Shown: piece after piece, positions 7,748 to 14,896 of the stretch | How the letters are laid out: the number at the start of each line of letters is the position of its first letter | How positions within the stretch are numbered: position 1 is the first letter of the stretch | Assembly (NCBI GenBank): GCA_947632495.1 | Contig: CANRPL010000029.1 | Coordinates: 1 to 16,478 of the forward strand | DNA from: an uncultured Bacilli bacterium | GTDB taxonomy: Bacteria > Bacillota_I > Bacilli_A > RF39 > UBA660 | Direction of reading: 5' to 3' | Length of the DNA stretch: 16,478 nt | Program-made: the position numbers and the translations under genes | The notes under the pieces: generated by a model | Told to the model about the DNA's origin: nothing | The model's input: the letters and a program-made list of their open reading frames with translations, nothing else | Database searches by the model: none

Positions 7748-7778
7748 AAGAAAAGGCATAGTATAAGTCTATGCCGTT
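7748..7778 (-). terminator. Intrinsic terminator overlapping a stop codon
   Basis: 7 bp stem GGCATAG / CTATGCC (7755-7761 and 7769-7775) around a 7-nt loop, followed on the minus strand by TTTTCTTATT. The 5' arm contains the last Ala codon and the TAG of the Cys-tailed membrane protein gene. The short T tract suggests incomplete termination, which would feed the next gene. Confidence 0.7.
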
Positions 7779-8284
7779 TGGTTTTCCGTAGTAGGCGTTT
7801 TACACGCACATACATTAATACCGCATTTTTCCGTATTTTGACAACAACTACAATTATCCATTGAGGCAACTATTTTCTTCTTAATTGTATTTGGTAATTT
7901 AAAAGTTATCTTTTTTTCTAAATATAAGGCACTATCATTATCGAGCTCAAAGAAGATGGTTTTGTCATCTAAAACAATTTTATATTTACCGAAGACAACA
8001 TCTTCGACTCTATCATTAAGATTTATATCACGTAATAATGCTTTTAATTCATCAGCATTATTAACATTTAATTTAGTATATTTGTATCCATTAATAGTGC
8101 TATCATATACATAATCTGTAACGTATAGTTCGATATTGTTAATTTGACCGATCAATAATTCTTCATATTTTTCTTCTTTAGGTAACTCTTCAGTCTCTTT
8201 TCTATTATTTTTAGTATTAAAATAAGCAAACATAGCAACCATCGCTACAATCATAAATACAAATGTAATCATTATCTTTTTCAT
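7769..8284 (-). CDS. Membrane-anchored protein with six-cysteine C-terminal tail
   Basis: 171 residues, not recognised. A Lys-Lys N-terminus and one hydrophobic stretch (about 4-22) predict a signal anchor with the rest outside the membrane. No lipobox cysteine is present, so it is not a lipoprotein. Residues 23-40 are a charged spacer. Residues 41-130 alternate short strands and turns (IELYVTDYVYDS, KYKIVLDDKTIFFELD), like a small extracytoplasmic beta-rich domain. The last 30 residues hold six cysteines (C145, C147, C148, C154, C159, C161) in a CxCC...C....CxC arrangement that could bind metal or form disulfides. It has a private promoter (8303-8331), a good SD (GTAGGTGA) and its own terminator, so it is monocistronic. 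Its position between pheT and the priA unit gives no hint of function. Confidence 0.8.
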   Translation of the reverse strand: MKKIMITFVFMIVAMVAMFAYFNTKNNRKETEELPKEEKYEELLIGQINNIELYVTDYVYDSTINGYKYTKLNVNNADELKALLRDINLNDRVEDVVFGKYKIVLDDKTIFFELDNDSALYLEKKITFKLPNTIKKKIVASMDNCSCCQNTEKCGINVCACKTPTTENQTA

Positions 8285-8302
8285 AACTCACCTACTGTTA
8301 AT

Positions 8303-8331
8303 ATTATATCAACTCCTTAATATAAATACAA
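8303..8331 (-). promoter_or_regulatory. Extended -10 promoter for the Cys-tailed membrane protein
   Basis: The -10 is TATAAT (8303-8308) preceded by TG plus one base, and the -35 is TTGTAT (8326-8331), with a 17 bp spacer. The -35 starts one base past the T tract of the pheT terminator. Predicted leader is about 13 nt. Confidence 0.75.
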
Positions 8332-8332
8332 G

Positions 8333-8352
8333 AAAAAAACGGTTGCCCGTTT
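8333..8352 (-). terminator. Intrinsic terminator after pheT
   Basis: Minus-strand stem AAACGG / CCGTTT (8347-8352 and 8337-8342) with a GCAA tetraloop, followed by an uninterrupted T run and CTTG. The 5' arm overlaps the pheT TAA stop. The tetraloop fits the GNRA type, which stabilises short stems. Confidence 0.85.
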
Positions 8353-10723
8353 ATTTATTTCTTAATGTAGCATTCATCTTTGTTTCTACTTCATGAATAA
8401 TCTTTTCAAATATTTGTGTTACTTCTTCATCACTCAAAGTTCTAGTTGGATCAGCGAAAGTTAAACTAAACGCTAAAGATTTTTCATCAGAGGCTACATT
8501 TTCACCGACATATAAATCAAAGACACTAATATCAGTAAGTAGTTTACCACCAGCTCGTTTAATAACATTTATAACATCGATTGCCGGAATATCTTTTTTA
8601 ATAGCGAACGCTAAATCTTTCTTTATCTCTGGATATCTTGATGCTTCTTTATATTTAATAGCTTTAACTTGTTTAGCATATAGTTTACTCATCGACAACT
8701 CGGCAACATAGATTTCATCCTTTTTATATGATGGATGAACACGTCCGATAACACCGATTGGTTCACGATCTAATGTAATTGTTGCACTCATACCAGGATG
8801 TAGTTGAGGAACTTCTCCTTTAACAAATTCGTAGCGATTTTTAAATCCTAAATAATCTAATAAATTTTCAACGATACCCTTAATCATATAAAAGTCACAT
8901 TTAACTTTAGTATTAGACCAATTATTTAATATGTAGTTACCTTCCATCAAAATAGCAACCTTACTATCTTCTTCATAATTACTATCGCATGTTTTAGCGA
9001 TTTCATAAAGAAGAACATCATCGACACTACGAGCTTTATTATATTCATAAACATTAATAAGAGATGGAATAATACTCGTTCTAATAACGGATTTATCCAT
9101 ACTCATCGGATTTGGTAAGACAATTTGTTTCTTATCTTCATAATGGAAAGTATCGGCCATTTCACGACTAGTTAGCGTATATGTTTTTGTCTCATTTAAT
9201 CCTAAAGTACGTAAGCGACGAGATATTTGTTTACGAATTAAAACATCACCAACATAAACACCACGGCGTGTTGGTATGATAGGAAGCGTTGATACTAAAT
9301 TATGATAACCATAAAGGCGGCCTATTTCTTCAGCAATATCATTAATATTAGGATCAATATCTAAACGACGACGAGGTATCGTTACTGTAAACAAACCCTT
9401 ACTATATTTATAAGCAAAATCTAATCGAGCTAATTCAGTCTTGACATCATCATCAGTTAGAGTAATACCTAACAAAATATTAATTTCTTCGGTTTTAAAA
9501 CTAACTTTCTTTATACTTTTATCAACTTTATCATATAAAGTCATACCACCTAATACTTTAGCATCAGCATATTTTTGAAGTAAATGACAAGCACGATTAA
9601 GCGCCTGTAAAGTATATTCATAATTTAAGCCTTTACCATAGCGGATAGAAGCTTCACTCTTTAAATTTAAACGAGAGGCTGTTTCACGAATATGGACAGC
9701 ATCGAAGATGGCACTTTCAATTAAAATATCTCTAGTAGTCTCATCAACATCGGTGTTTTCACCACCCATTACCCCAGCGATACATACGGGTTTATCGCCA
9801 TCAGTAATAACGATATCCTTACTATTTAAAATACGATTATTACCATCTAAAGTAACAATTTCTTCATTTTCTTTAGCATTACGAACTAGGATATTATCGC
9901 CTAATTTTTTCTTATCAAAGAAATGAAGTGGTTGACCATACTCTAGCATAACATAGTTAGAAATATCAACGACATTATTAATTGGACGCATACCAGCCGC
10001 AATTAATCTTTTCTTAATAAATTCTGGTGAATCTTTAATGACAACATCCTTAACCATTTTAGCTGAATAAAAAGGACAGTCAGGAGTTTCTACTTTTAAG
10101 GTAAGATGTTTATTAACATCATCTTTAATCTCTTCATAATCATCAGCTGGTAATGTTACTTTCTTATTTAAAATACAAGCTACTTCATAAGCAAAACCAA
10201 TATGGTAATAACAATCATTATTACGATGTTTATGAACATCTAACTCATAGATAGTATCATCTGTTCCAAGGTATATATTAGCGTCTGTTCCTGGAGGAAG
10301 TTCTGTATCTAATTCCGTAATACCTTTAGCGTATGTTTCGTCTGTTTTTTCTTCTAATCCTAATTCAAATAAAGCACATATCATACCATTTGATTCTTGA
10401 CCGCGAATTTTACCAGCTTTAATTTCACCATCAGGTAAAACAGCGCCAGGAAGAGCGACGATAACTTTAAGTCCAGCCCTAACGTTAGGAGCTCCACAGA
10501 CAATCTGAACAATGTTATTACCAACATTAACTTTACATAGATGTAAGTGATCACTATCAGGATGATCCGTACACTCTTCAATATAGCCAATAACTAAATT
10601 ATCAATATGACTTGAAGTAACTGATTCGACATTGACACCAGCTTTAGTTACTTTGACAGCTAATTCTTTTAAATCTTCGCCTTCAAGATCAACATAGTCT
10701 TTAACCCAATTTAAACTAATCAT
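8351..10723 (-). CDS. pheT: Phenylalanyl-tRNA synthetase beta subunit
   Basis: Beta chain of the (alpha-beta)2 enzyme that charges tRNA-Phe. It carries tRNA recognition and editing of mischarged Tyr-tRNA. The frame is open further upstream inside pheS, but the true start is ATG at 10723 (MISLNWVKDYVDL), the usual family beginning, with GGGAGG 6 nt upstream. That gives 790 residues, normal for the long bacterial form. Domains in order: N-terminal part; EMAP/OB tRNA-binding domain (about 41-124, HPDSDHLHLCKVNVG, VCGAPNVRAG); B3/4 editing domain (about 220-370, IAGVMGG); B5 (about 403-475, PRRRLDID); catalytic-like core; and C-terminal FDX-ACB anticodon-binding domain (last about 95 residues, SRYPEIKKDLAF). 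The start overlaps the pheS end by 8 bp (ATGATTAG), so the two subunits are translationally coupled. Expression is set by the T-box ahead of pheS. Confidence 0.98.
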   Translation of the reverse strand: MISLNWVKDYVDLEGEDLKELAVKVTKAGVNVESVTSSHIDNLVIGYIEECTDHPDSDHLHLCKVNVGNNIVQIVCGAPNVRAGLKVIVALPGAVLPDGEIKAGKIRGQESNGMICALFELGLEEKTDETYAKGITELDTELPPGTDANIYLGTDDTIYELDVHKHRNNDCYYHIGFAYEVACILNKKVTLPADDYEEIKDDVNKHLTLKVETPDCPFYSAKMVKDVVIKDSPEFIKKRLIAAGMRPINNVVDISNYVMLEYGQPLHFFDKKKLGDNILVRNAKENEEIVTLDGNNRILNSKDIVITDGDKPVCIAGVMGGENTDVDETTRDILIESAIFDAVHIRETASRLNLKSEASIRYGKGLNYEYTLQALNRACHLLQKYADAKVLGGMTLYDKVDKSIKKVSFKTEEINILLGITLTDDDVKTELARLDFAYKYSKGLFTVTIPRRRLDIDPNINDIAEEIGRLYGYHNLVSTLPIIPTRRGVYVGDVLIRKQISRRLRTLGLNETKTYTLTSREMADTFHYEDKKQIVLPNPMSMDKSVIRTSIIPSLINVYEYNKARSVDDVLLYEIAKTCDSNYEEDSKVAILMEGNYILNNWSNTKVKCDFYMIKGIVENLLDYLGFKNRYEFVKGEVPQLHPGMSATITLDREPIGVIGRVHPSYKKDEIYVAELSMSKLYAKQVKAIKYKEASRYPEIKKDLAFAIKKDIPAIDVINVIKRAGGKLLTDISVFDLYVGENVASDEKSLAFSLTFADPTRTLSDEEVTQIFEKIIHEVETKMNATLRNK

Positions 10724-11765
10724 TGTTGGCCTCCCTTCGATCAAATGTGTGTGTTTCACGTAAATCTGTTTGATAGAATGTTCTAATATCATCGATACCA
10801 TATTTTAACATCGCTAAACGTTCAGCTCCGAAGCCAAAGGCAAAACCAGACCACACTTCAGGATCATAACCACAATTACGTAATACATTAGGATGAACCA
10901 TACCAGCCCCACTAACAGTAATCCATCCAGTATTTTTACATAGTGGGCAACCACTACCTTTACAAGCAAAACAAGAGATATCCGTTTCAACTGAAGGTTC
11001 TGTGAATTGATAATAACTTGGACGGAAACGTGTTTCACAATTTTCACCAAATAAATGTTTAGCTAGAACATCAAAAGTACCTTTTAAATCTGATAGACTA
11101 ATATTTTTATCGACAAGTAATCCTTCAATTTGCATAAATTGATGAGAATGCGTAGCGTCATCAGCATCTCTTCGATAAGTTTTACCAGGACAGATCATTC
11201 GAATTGGTTTATCTCCACCAGCTGCTAACATCGTTCGGGCTTGAACAGGTGATGTTTGACTACGTAATAATATCGTTTCATCTTCGATATAAAAAGTATC
11301 TTGAGCATCACGAGCAGGATGACCTTTAGGTATATTTAATAATTCAAAGTTATAGTGATCTTCCTCAACTTCTGGCCCATCTACTACATCGTAACCCATT
11401 GACATAAATAATTCTTCAACGTCTTCAACGACTTTTTCTAAAATATTAGGTGCACCAACTGGAATTTTGGTAGCTGGTAAAGAGACATCGATGTCTTCCC
11501 TTTTTAACTTTTCATTTAATAAGCGTTCATCAATTTCTTTTTTCTTTTCATCAATTAAGGATGTTGCTTCTTCCTTAACACGATTTAAATTAGCGCCGAA
11601 AGTTTTTCTTTCTTCAACTGGTAGTGAACCAATTTTATTTGATAAAGCACTAATACTACCCTTTTTACCTAAATAAGTAACACGTAAATTATTTAGTTCG
11701 GCTTCGTCATTAACTTTTTCAATCTCTTCTTTTAATTTTTTTAAGATATCATCTAAATCTTGCAT
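10716..11765 (-). CDS. pheS: Phenylalanyl-tRNA synthetase alpha subunit
   Basis: Class II aminoacyl-tRNA synthetase catalytic chain, which activates Phe with ATP and transfers it to tRNA-Phe. 349 residues, a typical length. The N-terminal 85 residues are the tRNA-binding coiled coil. Motif 1 lies around GPEVEEDHYNFELLNIPKGH (130-149). Motif 2 lies around GKTYRRDADDATHSHQF (194-210), followed by QIEGLLVD. A four-cysteine pair, CFAC (265-268) and CPLC (273-276), is followed by TGWITVSGAGMVHPNVL as in standard bacterial PheS. Motif 3 is GFGAERLAML (311-320). AGGAGG lies 6 nt before ATG. It is the first gene of the pheST operon, preceded by a Phe T-box with its own promoter and terminator. Nothing is unusual in the protein. 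Confidence 0.98.
   Translation of the reverse strand: MQDLDDILKKLKEEIEKVNDEAELNNLRVTYLGKKGSISALSNKIGSLPVEERKTFGANLNRVKEEATSLIDEKKKEIDERLLNEKLKREDIDVSLPATKIPVGAPNILEKVVEDVEELFMSMGYDVVDGPEVEEDHYNFELLNIPKGHPARDAQDTFYIEDETILLRSQTSPVQARTMLAAGGDKPIRMICPGKTYRRDADDATHSHQFMQIEGLLVDKNISLSDLKGTFDVLAKHLFGENCETRFRPSYYQFTEPSVETDISCFACKGSGCPLCKNTGWITVSGAGMVHPNVLRNCGYDPEVWSGFAFGFGAERLAMLKYGIDDIRTFYQTDLRETHTFDRREANND
10730..10735 (-). promoter_or_regulatory. Ribosome binding site fixing the pheT start
   Basis: Minus-strand GGGAGG lies 6 nt before ATG at 10723, inside the end of pheS. It excludes the longer in-frame start at 10801, which would add 26 residues foreign to the family. Confidence 0.85.
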
Positions 11766-11997
11766 CTTATCCCTCCTAACAAAAAAAAGTATTATGGTAT
11801 AGGGACGGATAACCGTGGTACCACCCTATTTCATAATACTATTATGCACTCAATGACTATAACGCATCACCGTTATAAATTTTCTTTTATAATGCTAGAA
11901 AGTGAATTCAATAAGATTAATTGTTAATTTCCACCAACCATTAACTCTCTATCAATTAACTACTTACCTACTACTCTTTCATTTTCGCTTTCAAAAC
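11766..11997 (-). ncRNA. T-box leader, tRNA-Phe specific
   Basis: About 230 nt untranslated leader that senses uncharged tRNA-Phe and switches pheST between termination and antitermination. Stem I is bounded by GAAAG (11976-11980) pairing with CTTTC (11898-11902). On its 5' side the specifier loop begins AGTA; on its 3' side it reads GAA then TTC, so the specifier codon is UUC (11904-11906), followed by A as is common. The conserved upper stem I motif AGAGAG...GGTTGGTG spans 11928-11950. A Stem III hairpin, TATAACG / CGTTATA, lies at 11858-11877. The T-box sequence AGGGTGGTACCACG is at 11814-11827, with the tRNA-end-binding bulge in GGTGG. A terminator hairpin then leads to a T8 run and the pheS SD. 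Confidence 0.95.
11781..11840 (-). terminator. T-box regulated terminator hairpin
   Basis: Outer stem AGTATTATG / CATAATACT (11832-11840 and 11788-11796) and inner stem ATAGGG / CCCTAT (3' arm 11799-11804) enclose the T-box sequence, followed by eight T residues (11781-11788) on the minus strand. The 5' part competes with the antiterminator, so uncharged tRNA-Phe should block this structure. Confidence 0.9.
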
Positions 11998-12003
11998 AAA
12001 CAC

Positions 12004-12032
12004 ATTGTAACATATTTAAAACAAAATGTAAA
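12004..12032 (-). promoter_or_regulatory. Promoter of the pheST T-box transcript
   Basis: The -35 is TTTACA (12027-12032) and the -10 is TACAAT (12004-12009), with a 17 bp spacer and a TG one base before the -10. The -35 begins 6 bp after the stop of the upstream MBL gene. No terminator is seen between them, so read-through from that operon into the T-box is also possible. Confidence 0.75.
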
Positions 12033-12038
12033 TAAGGC

Positions 12039-12563
12039 TCAATCAATTTGTTTAAAATATAAATTAGCTTTTCGCTCATGGGCAAAAGATGTTGTCATCC
12101 CATGACCTGGATAAATGATAACATCATCAGGTAAATCACTTACCTTGTTTAAACTATTATACATATCTTCCATATTTCCTGTCTCAAGATCGGTTCGACC
12201 AACTGACTCATAAAAGATAAAATCGCCACCAAAGAAAGCTTTTTCTTTTTCAAAATAAAGACTAATTGCATCACTCTTGTGTCCTGGCGTATAGATAACC
12301 TTAAAAGTGAAAGAACCTACCCTATTAATACCCTCTTTTAAGTTAGTATAATCATATATCTTATCTTGTGGGAAAAGATCAAGCGCTCCGATATGATCAA
12401 AGTGATGATGTGTGATAATGACGCCATCAACCATACGATTATTAATAGCCTTTTTAATTTTGGCAGCTTCATCCCCTGGATCGATGACAAGTAAATGATT
12501 CCCATGATTTAATAGATAACAATTTGTTTCTAATGGTCCAACAACGACACTTTCTATTTGCAT
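12039..12563 (-). CDS. MBL-fold hydrolase, glyoxalase II-like
   Basis: Metallo-beta-lactamase-fold hydrolase of the small bacterial glyoxalase-II-like group (YqgX/YcbL type), cytoplasmic, with substrate uncertain. Metal ligands are all present: H52, H54, D56 and H57 in the HHHFDH motif, H95 in TPGH, D114 in GGD and H154 in YPGH. The N-terminal strand with GPLETNCYLL and VIDPGDE is typical. At 174 residues it is shorter than common members (about 200-210) and lacks the extra C-terminal helical domain of true glyoxalase II, so thioester hydrolysis on glutathione is unlikely to be its only possible role. Its SD (AAGGAG) is formed by the last codons of the DHH gene, whose stop lies 3 nt upstream, so expression depends on that neighbour. 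It is last in the prfA operon. Confidence 0.92.
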   Translation of the reverse strand: MQIESVVVGPLETNCYLLNHGNHLLVIDPGDEAAKIKKAINNRMVDGVIITHHHFDHIGALDLFPQDKIYDYTNLKEGINRVGSFTFKVIYTPGHKSDAISLYFEKEKAFFGGDFIFYESVGRTDLETGNMEDMYNSLNKVSDLPDDVIIYPGHGMTTSFAHERKANLYFKQID

Positions 12564-12566
12564 AAA

Positions 12567-13499
12567 CTACTCCTTATTAATTGAATCAATTACATAGTCA
12601 ACAATGTTATCTTTAAGGCCATCGGGAATGGGCGCCCCAGATGCACGGATATGACCATGGCCACCAAAGAGACTAGCAAAAGTATTAACATCAGCTTTAT
12701 CTTCTAAACTACGAAAACTTAAACTACGATTTAAATTGATAATCATAATTAAATCAACTTGATCTTTATAATAACTAGCTAAAGCATGGCCGACATCACT
12801 ACGATATTGTTCGGCAAAGACAATTCCTACTCGATTACCCGCTATTTCTTTAAAGATAACTTTATCTTTTAAATTATCAATATATTCTTGACGGCGACGA
12901 TTATCGATTTCTAATAAAGTCTCTTCTGTATCATTAAAGTAAAAGGTATCACTTTCACGTAAAAAATTTTTATATTTATCAATAAACTTATCATTACCAT
13001 AATTACATAATATTGAACCTAGATTGCGAGATGCATCAAAAAGAGGGCTATCCTCATCCCAAGTATCATTAATTCGAACTAGTTCAACCATATCTTTAAC
13101 ACTTTTTTTACGAATTAAATCATTATCATAATTAGTTAAAAGATAATCGTAATAATTAGTTGTACCACTTTGCATAATATTATCTTTAGTAATAGTGACA
13201 TGCGCAAAAGGATAAGTATTTAAATATAGAGCTCCTTCATGATGATCAAAAAGAATTAACTTATCTTTAAGTGAACTATTATTAATCTGATCAGCTACTT
13301 CTTTACTAAAACTTAAATCAGTGATAATTATCTGATCGTAATCATCAAAAGTATGTTGTTTTAATGATTCTTTCATATAATTATCTACTTCGCCAGCTTC
13401 TAGAAGTTGATAATCATAATCTGGGAAAACAAAGTCAGTTAAAATAACCGGCATAATACCATCACAATCAGCAATATGGGAAATTAATAATAATTTCAT
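12567..13499 (-). CDS. DHH-family phosphoesterase, NrnB-like oligoribonuclease
   Basis: Manganese-dependent phosphoesterase that most resembles the NrnB/COG2404 branch, which degrades 2-5 nt RNAs and possibly cyclic or linear dinucleotides. Visible DHH-domain motifs: HIADCDG (8-14, ligands H8, D11, D13), ITDLS (59-63, D61), DHH (85-87) and RINDTWD with D145. The DHHA1-like C-terminal part carries SFRS (261-264) and GGHGHIRASG (279-288), the glycine/His substrate loop. At 310 residues it is complete and compact. The start overlaps the rnhB stop by 4 bp (ATGA), with SD GAAGGTGA. It sits between RNase HII and an MBL hydrolase, which suggests joint RNA-debris clean-up, but operon membership alone does not prove this. 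NrnA-type enzymes normally begin differently, so NrnB is preferred. Confidence 0.88.
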   Translation of the reverse strand: MKLLLISHIADCDGIMPVILTDFVFPDYDYQLLEAGEVDNYMKESLKQHTFDDYDQIIITDLSFSKEVADQINNSSLKDKLILFDHHEGALYLNTYPFAHVTITKDNIMQSGTTNYYDYLLTNYDNDLIRKKSVKDMVELVRINDTWDEDSPLFDASRNLGSILCNYGNDKFIDKYKNFLRESDTFYFNDTEETLLEIDNRRRQEYIDNLKDKVIFKEIAGNRVGIVFAEQYRSDVGHALASYYKDQVDLIMIINLNRSLSFRSLEDKADVNTFASLFGGHGHIRASGAPIPDGLKDNIVDYVIDSINKE

Positions 13500-14128
13500 T
13501 TTCTTTCACCTTCTTTTTTTGAGACTTCCATAACTGGACCGTAAGTCTTACGGTAGCCGTCAATTAAACCATACTTATGAATAGCTTCAATATGAGCTTT
13601 CGTAGGATATCCTTTATGTTTACCAAAGCCATACATAGGATATTTTTGGTCTAATTCATACATCATTCTATCTCTTGTTACTTTAGCAACGACACTAGCA
13701 GCCGCTATACTTATACTTTTAGCATCCCCCTTAATAATCGATGTCGTTGGAATATCTAAATCAAGAGGCATGGCATCAATTAAAACATGGTCAATCTTAA
13801 CTTGCTTTTTTACTTCCTCAATAGCTCTTATCATCGCTATTTTAGTAGCAGCATAAATATTATATTGATCGATTTCTTCTGGCGAACAAGATCCGATACC
13901 ATAAGCTACACAGTAATTAATAATATAATCATAAAAGAGATTACGTTTCTTTTCACTTAACTTTTTAGAATCTGTTAACCCATCTAAAACAAAATCCGGT
14001 GGTAAAATAACACAAGCTGTGACAACTGGGCCAATTAAAGGTCCTCTTCCTACTTCATCAACACCGGCGATATTAATACAACCAGCTTGATATAATTCTT
14101 TTTCATATTGCCATAAATCTACTTCCAT
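13496..14128 (-). CDS. rnhB: Ribonuclease HII
   Basis: Endonuclease that cuts the RNA strand of RNA/DNA hybrids and removes single ribonucleotides from DNA. Family signatures are clear: AGVDEVGRGPLIGPVV (21-36) with catalytic D24 and E25, LIDAM with D118, KGDAKS with D135, then SIAAASVVAKVTRDR (140-154) and the YGFGKHKGYPTKAH stretch (166-179). All four acidic ligands are present, and the 210-residue length is normal. It starts inside the end of prmC (10 bp overlap), with SD AGAGGTGG at a normal distance, and its TGA overlaps the next gene's ATG. This tight packing implies coupled translation through prmC-rnhB-DHH gene. Confidence 0.97.
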   Translation of the reverse strand: MEVDLWQYEKELYQAGCINIAGVDEVGRGPLIGPVVTACVILPPDFVLDGLTDSKKLSEKKRNLFYDYIINYCVAYGIGSCSPEEIDQYNIYAATKIAMIRAIEEVKKQVKIDHVLIDAMPLDLDIPTTSIIKGDAKSISIAAASVVAKVTRDRMMYELDQKYPMYGFGKHKGYPTKAHIEAIHKYGLIDGYRKTYGPVMEVSKKEGERK

Positions 14129-14865
14129 ATGCCACCTCTTATAAACATAAAACGATCTCGTCCTTGCAAATCTTTTTCAACTCTAATATCGGGATTATCC
14201 AAATACTTATTGACAATTTTAATAAGTTCTAAAGCTTGACTTTCCCCTATTTCTAAAGCAATTAAATATTTATCATTAAGATGCTTCAAACAATCACTTA
14301 ATATTTTTTCATAGAGCGCTAAACCATTATGATCAGCATATAATGCTACAAGAGGTTCATTGTTTTTAACAATATCCATAACCTCTTCATCATAAGCAAT
14401 ATAAGGTGGATTACTGATAACAACATCATATTTACCAGTCACTTTATCCCACATATCACTTTGTATGAATTCAATTGAAGCATCATTTTGTTTAGCATTT
14501 TCTTTAGCTACTGATAGAGCATCAGCTGATATATCTACCGCAACTACTTTAGCTTTAGGAAATTTTTTCTTAAGGGTTATAGCGATACAACCACTACCTG
14601 TACCAAGATCAATAATCGACATATCATCAGTTAGGTAAGAAATAGTCTTTTCTACTAATTCTTCTGTTTCAAAACGAGGGATTAAGACTCGTTCATCAAC
14701 GTTAATGATATGTCCAAAAAAATCAACATTACCTACAATATACTGAACAGGTCGACCAGCATACATTTCCTTTAAGCCTTGATCTAATCTATCTTTAGGT
14801 AAATATTTTTTCAAATAATTTTCATTATATTTAATAAGTTCTTCATCACTATATTTAATACTCAT
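14119..14865 (-). CDS. prmC: Peptide chain release factor N5-glutamine methyltransferase
   Basis: SAM-dependent enzyme that methylates the Gln of the GGQ motif in release factors 1 and 2, raising termination efficiency. Visible: N-terminal helical substrate-binding part with GRPVQYIVG (37-45) and LIPRFETEELVE (61-72); SAM-binding IIDLGTGSGCIA (84-95); acidic strand end VVAVDIS (107-113); and catalytic/glutamine-binding SNPPYIAY (151-158). 248 residues is slightly shorter than usual (about 275-290). It follows prfA, its substrate's gene, as in most bacteria, 19 bp downstream. No SD is present at a normal distance from ATG 14865; the only GGAG is about 24 nt upstream, buried in a hairpin with the prfA stop codon in its loop. 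Initiation may thus rely on ribosomes finishing prfA. Confidence 0.95.
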   Translation of the reverse strand: MSIKYSDEELIKYNENYLKKYLPKDRLDQGLKEMYAGRPVQYIVGNVDFFGHIINVDERVLIPRFETEELVEKTISYLTDDMSIIDLGTGSGCIAITLKKKFPKAKVVAVDISADALSVAKENAKQNDASIEFIQSDMWDKVTGKYDVVISNPPYIAYDEEVMDIVKNNEPLVALYADHNGLALYEKILSDCLKHLNDKYLIALEIGESQALELIKIVNKYLDNPDIRVEKDLQGRDRFMFIRGGIWK

Positions 14866-14876
14866 AATTAATAAAG

Positions 14877-14896
14877 AAAGGAGATTATTCTCCTTT
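14877..14896 (-). other. Hairpin around the prfA stop codon, ahead of prmC
   Basis: Perfect 8 bp stem AAAGGAGA / TCTCCTTT (14889-14896 and 14877-14884) with loop ATAA, which contains the UAA stop of prfA (14885-14887). A CTTTATT tail follows, so it may act as a weak terminator or as a translational control element for prmC, whose ATG lies 11 nt beyond. The GGAG in the 5' arm is the only SD-like sequence near prmC and would be hidden when the stem forms. Confidence 0.6.

Noticed and set aside
10724..10801. Extended pheT start with 26 extra residues
   Set aside because: The extension lies in pheS coding sequence, does not resemble the family and has no SD. GGGAGG before ATG 10723 and the MISLNWVKDYV beginning decide the start.
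10381..11050. Two short minus-strand frames inside pheS/pheT
   Set aside because: Alternative-frame shadows fully inside well-supported genes.
11902..12105. Plus-strand open frame across the pheS leader
   Set aside because: It lies over the T-box structure, the promoter and the end of the MBL gene on the opposite strand; it has no SD and no recognisable protein.
732..14128. UGA reassigned to Trp, as in Mycoplasma
   Set aside because: UGA ends rnhB, the MBL gene and two other genes at expected lengths, and Trp is encoded by UGG within the conserved proteins.
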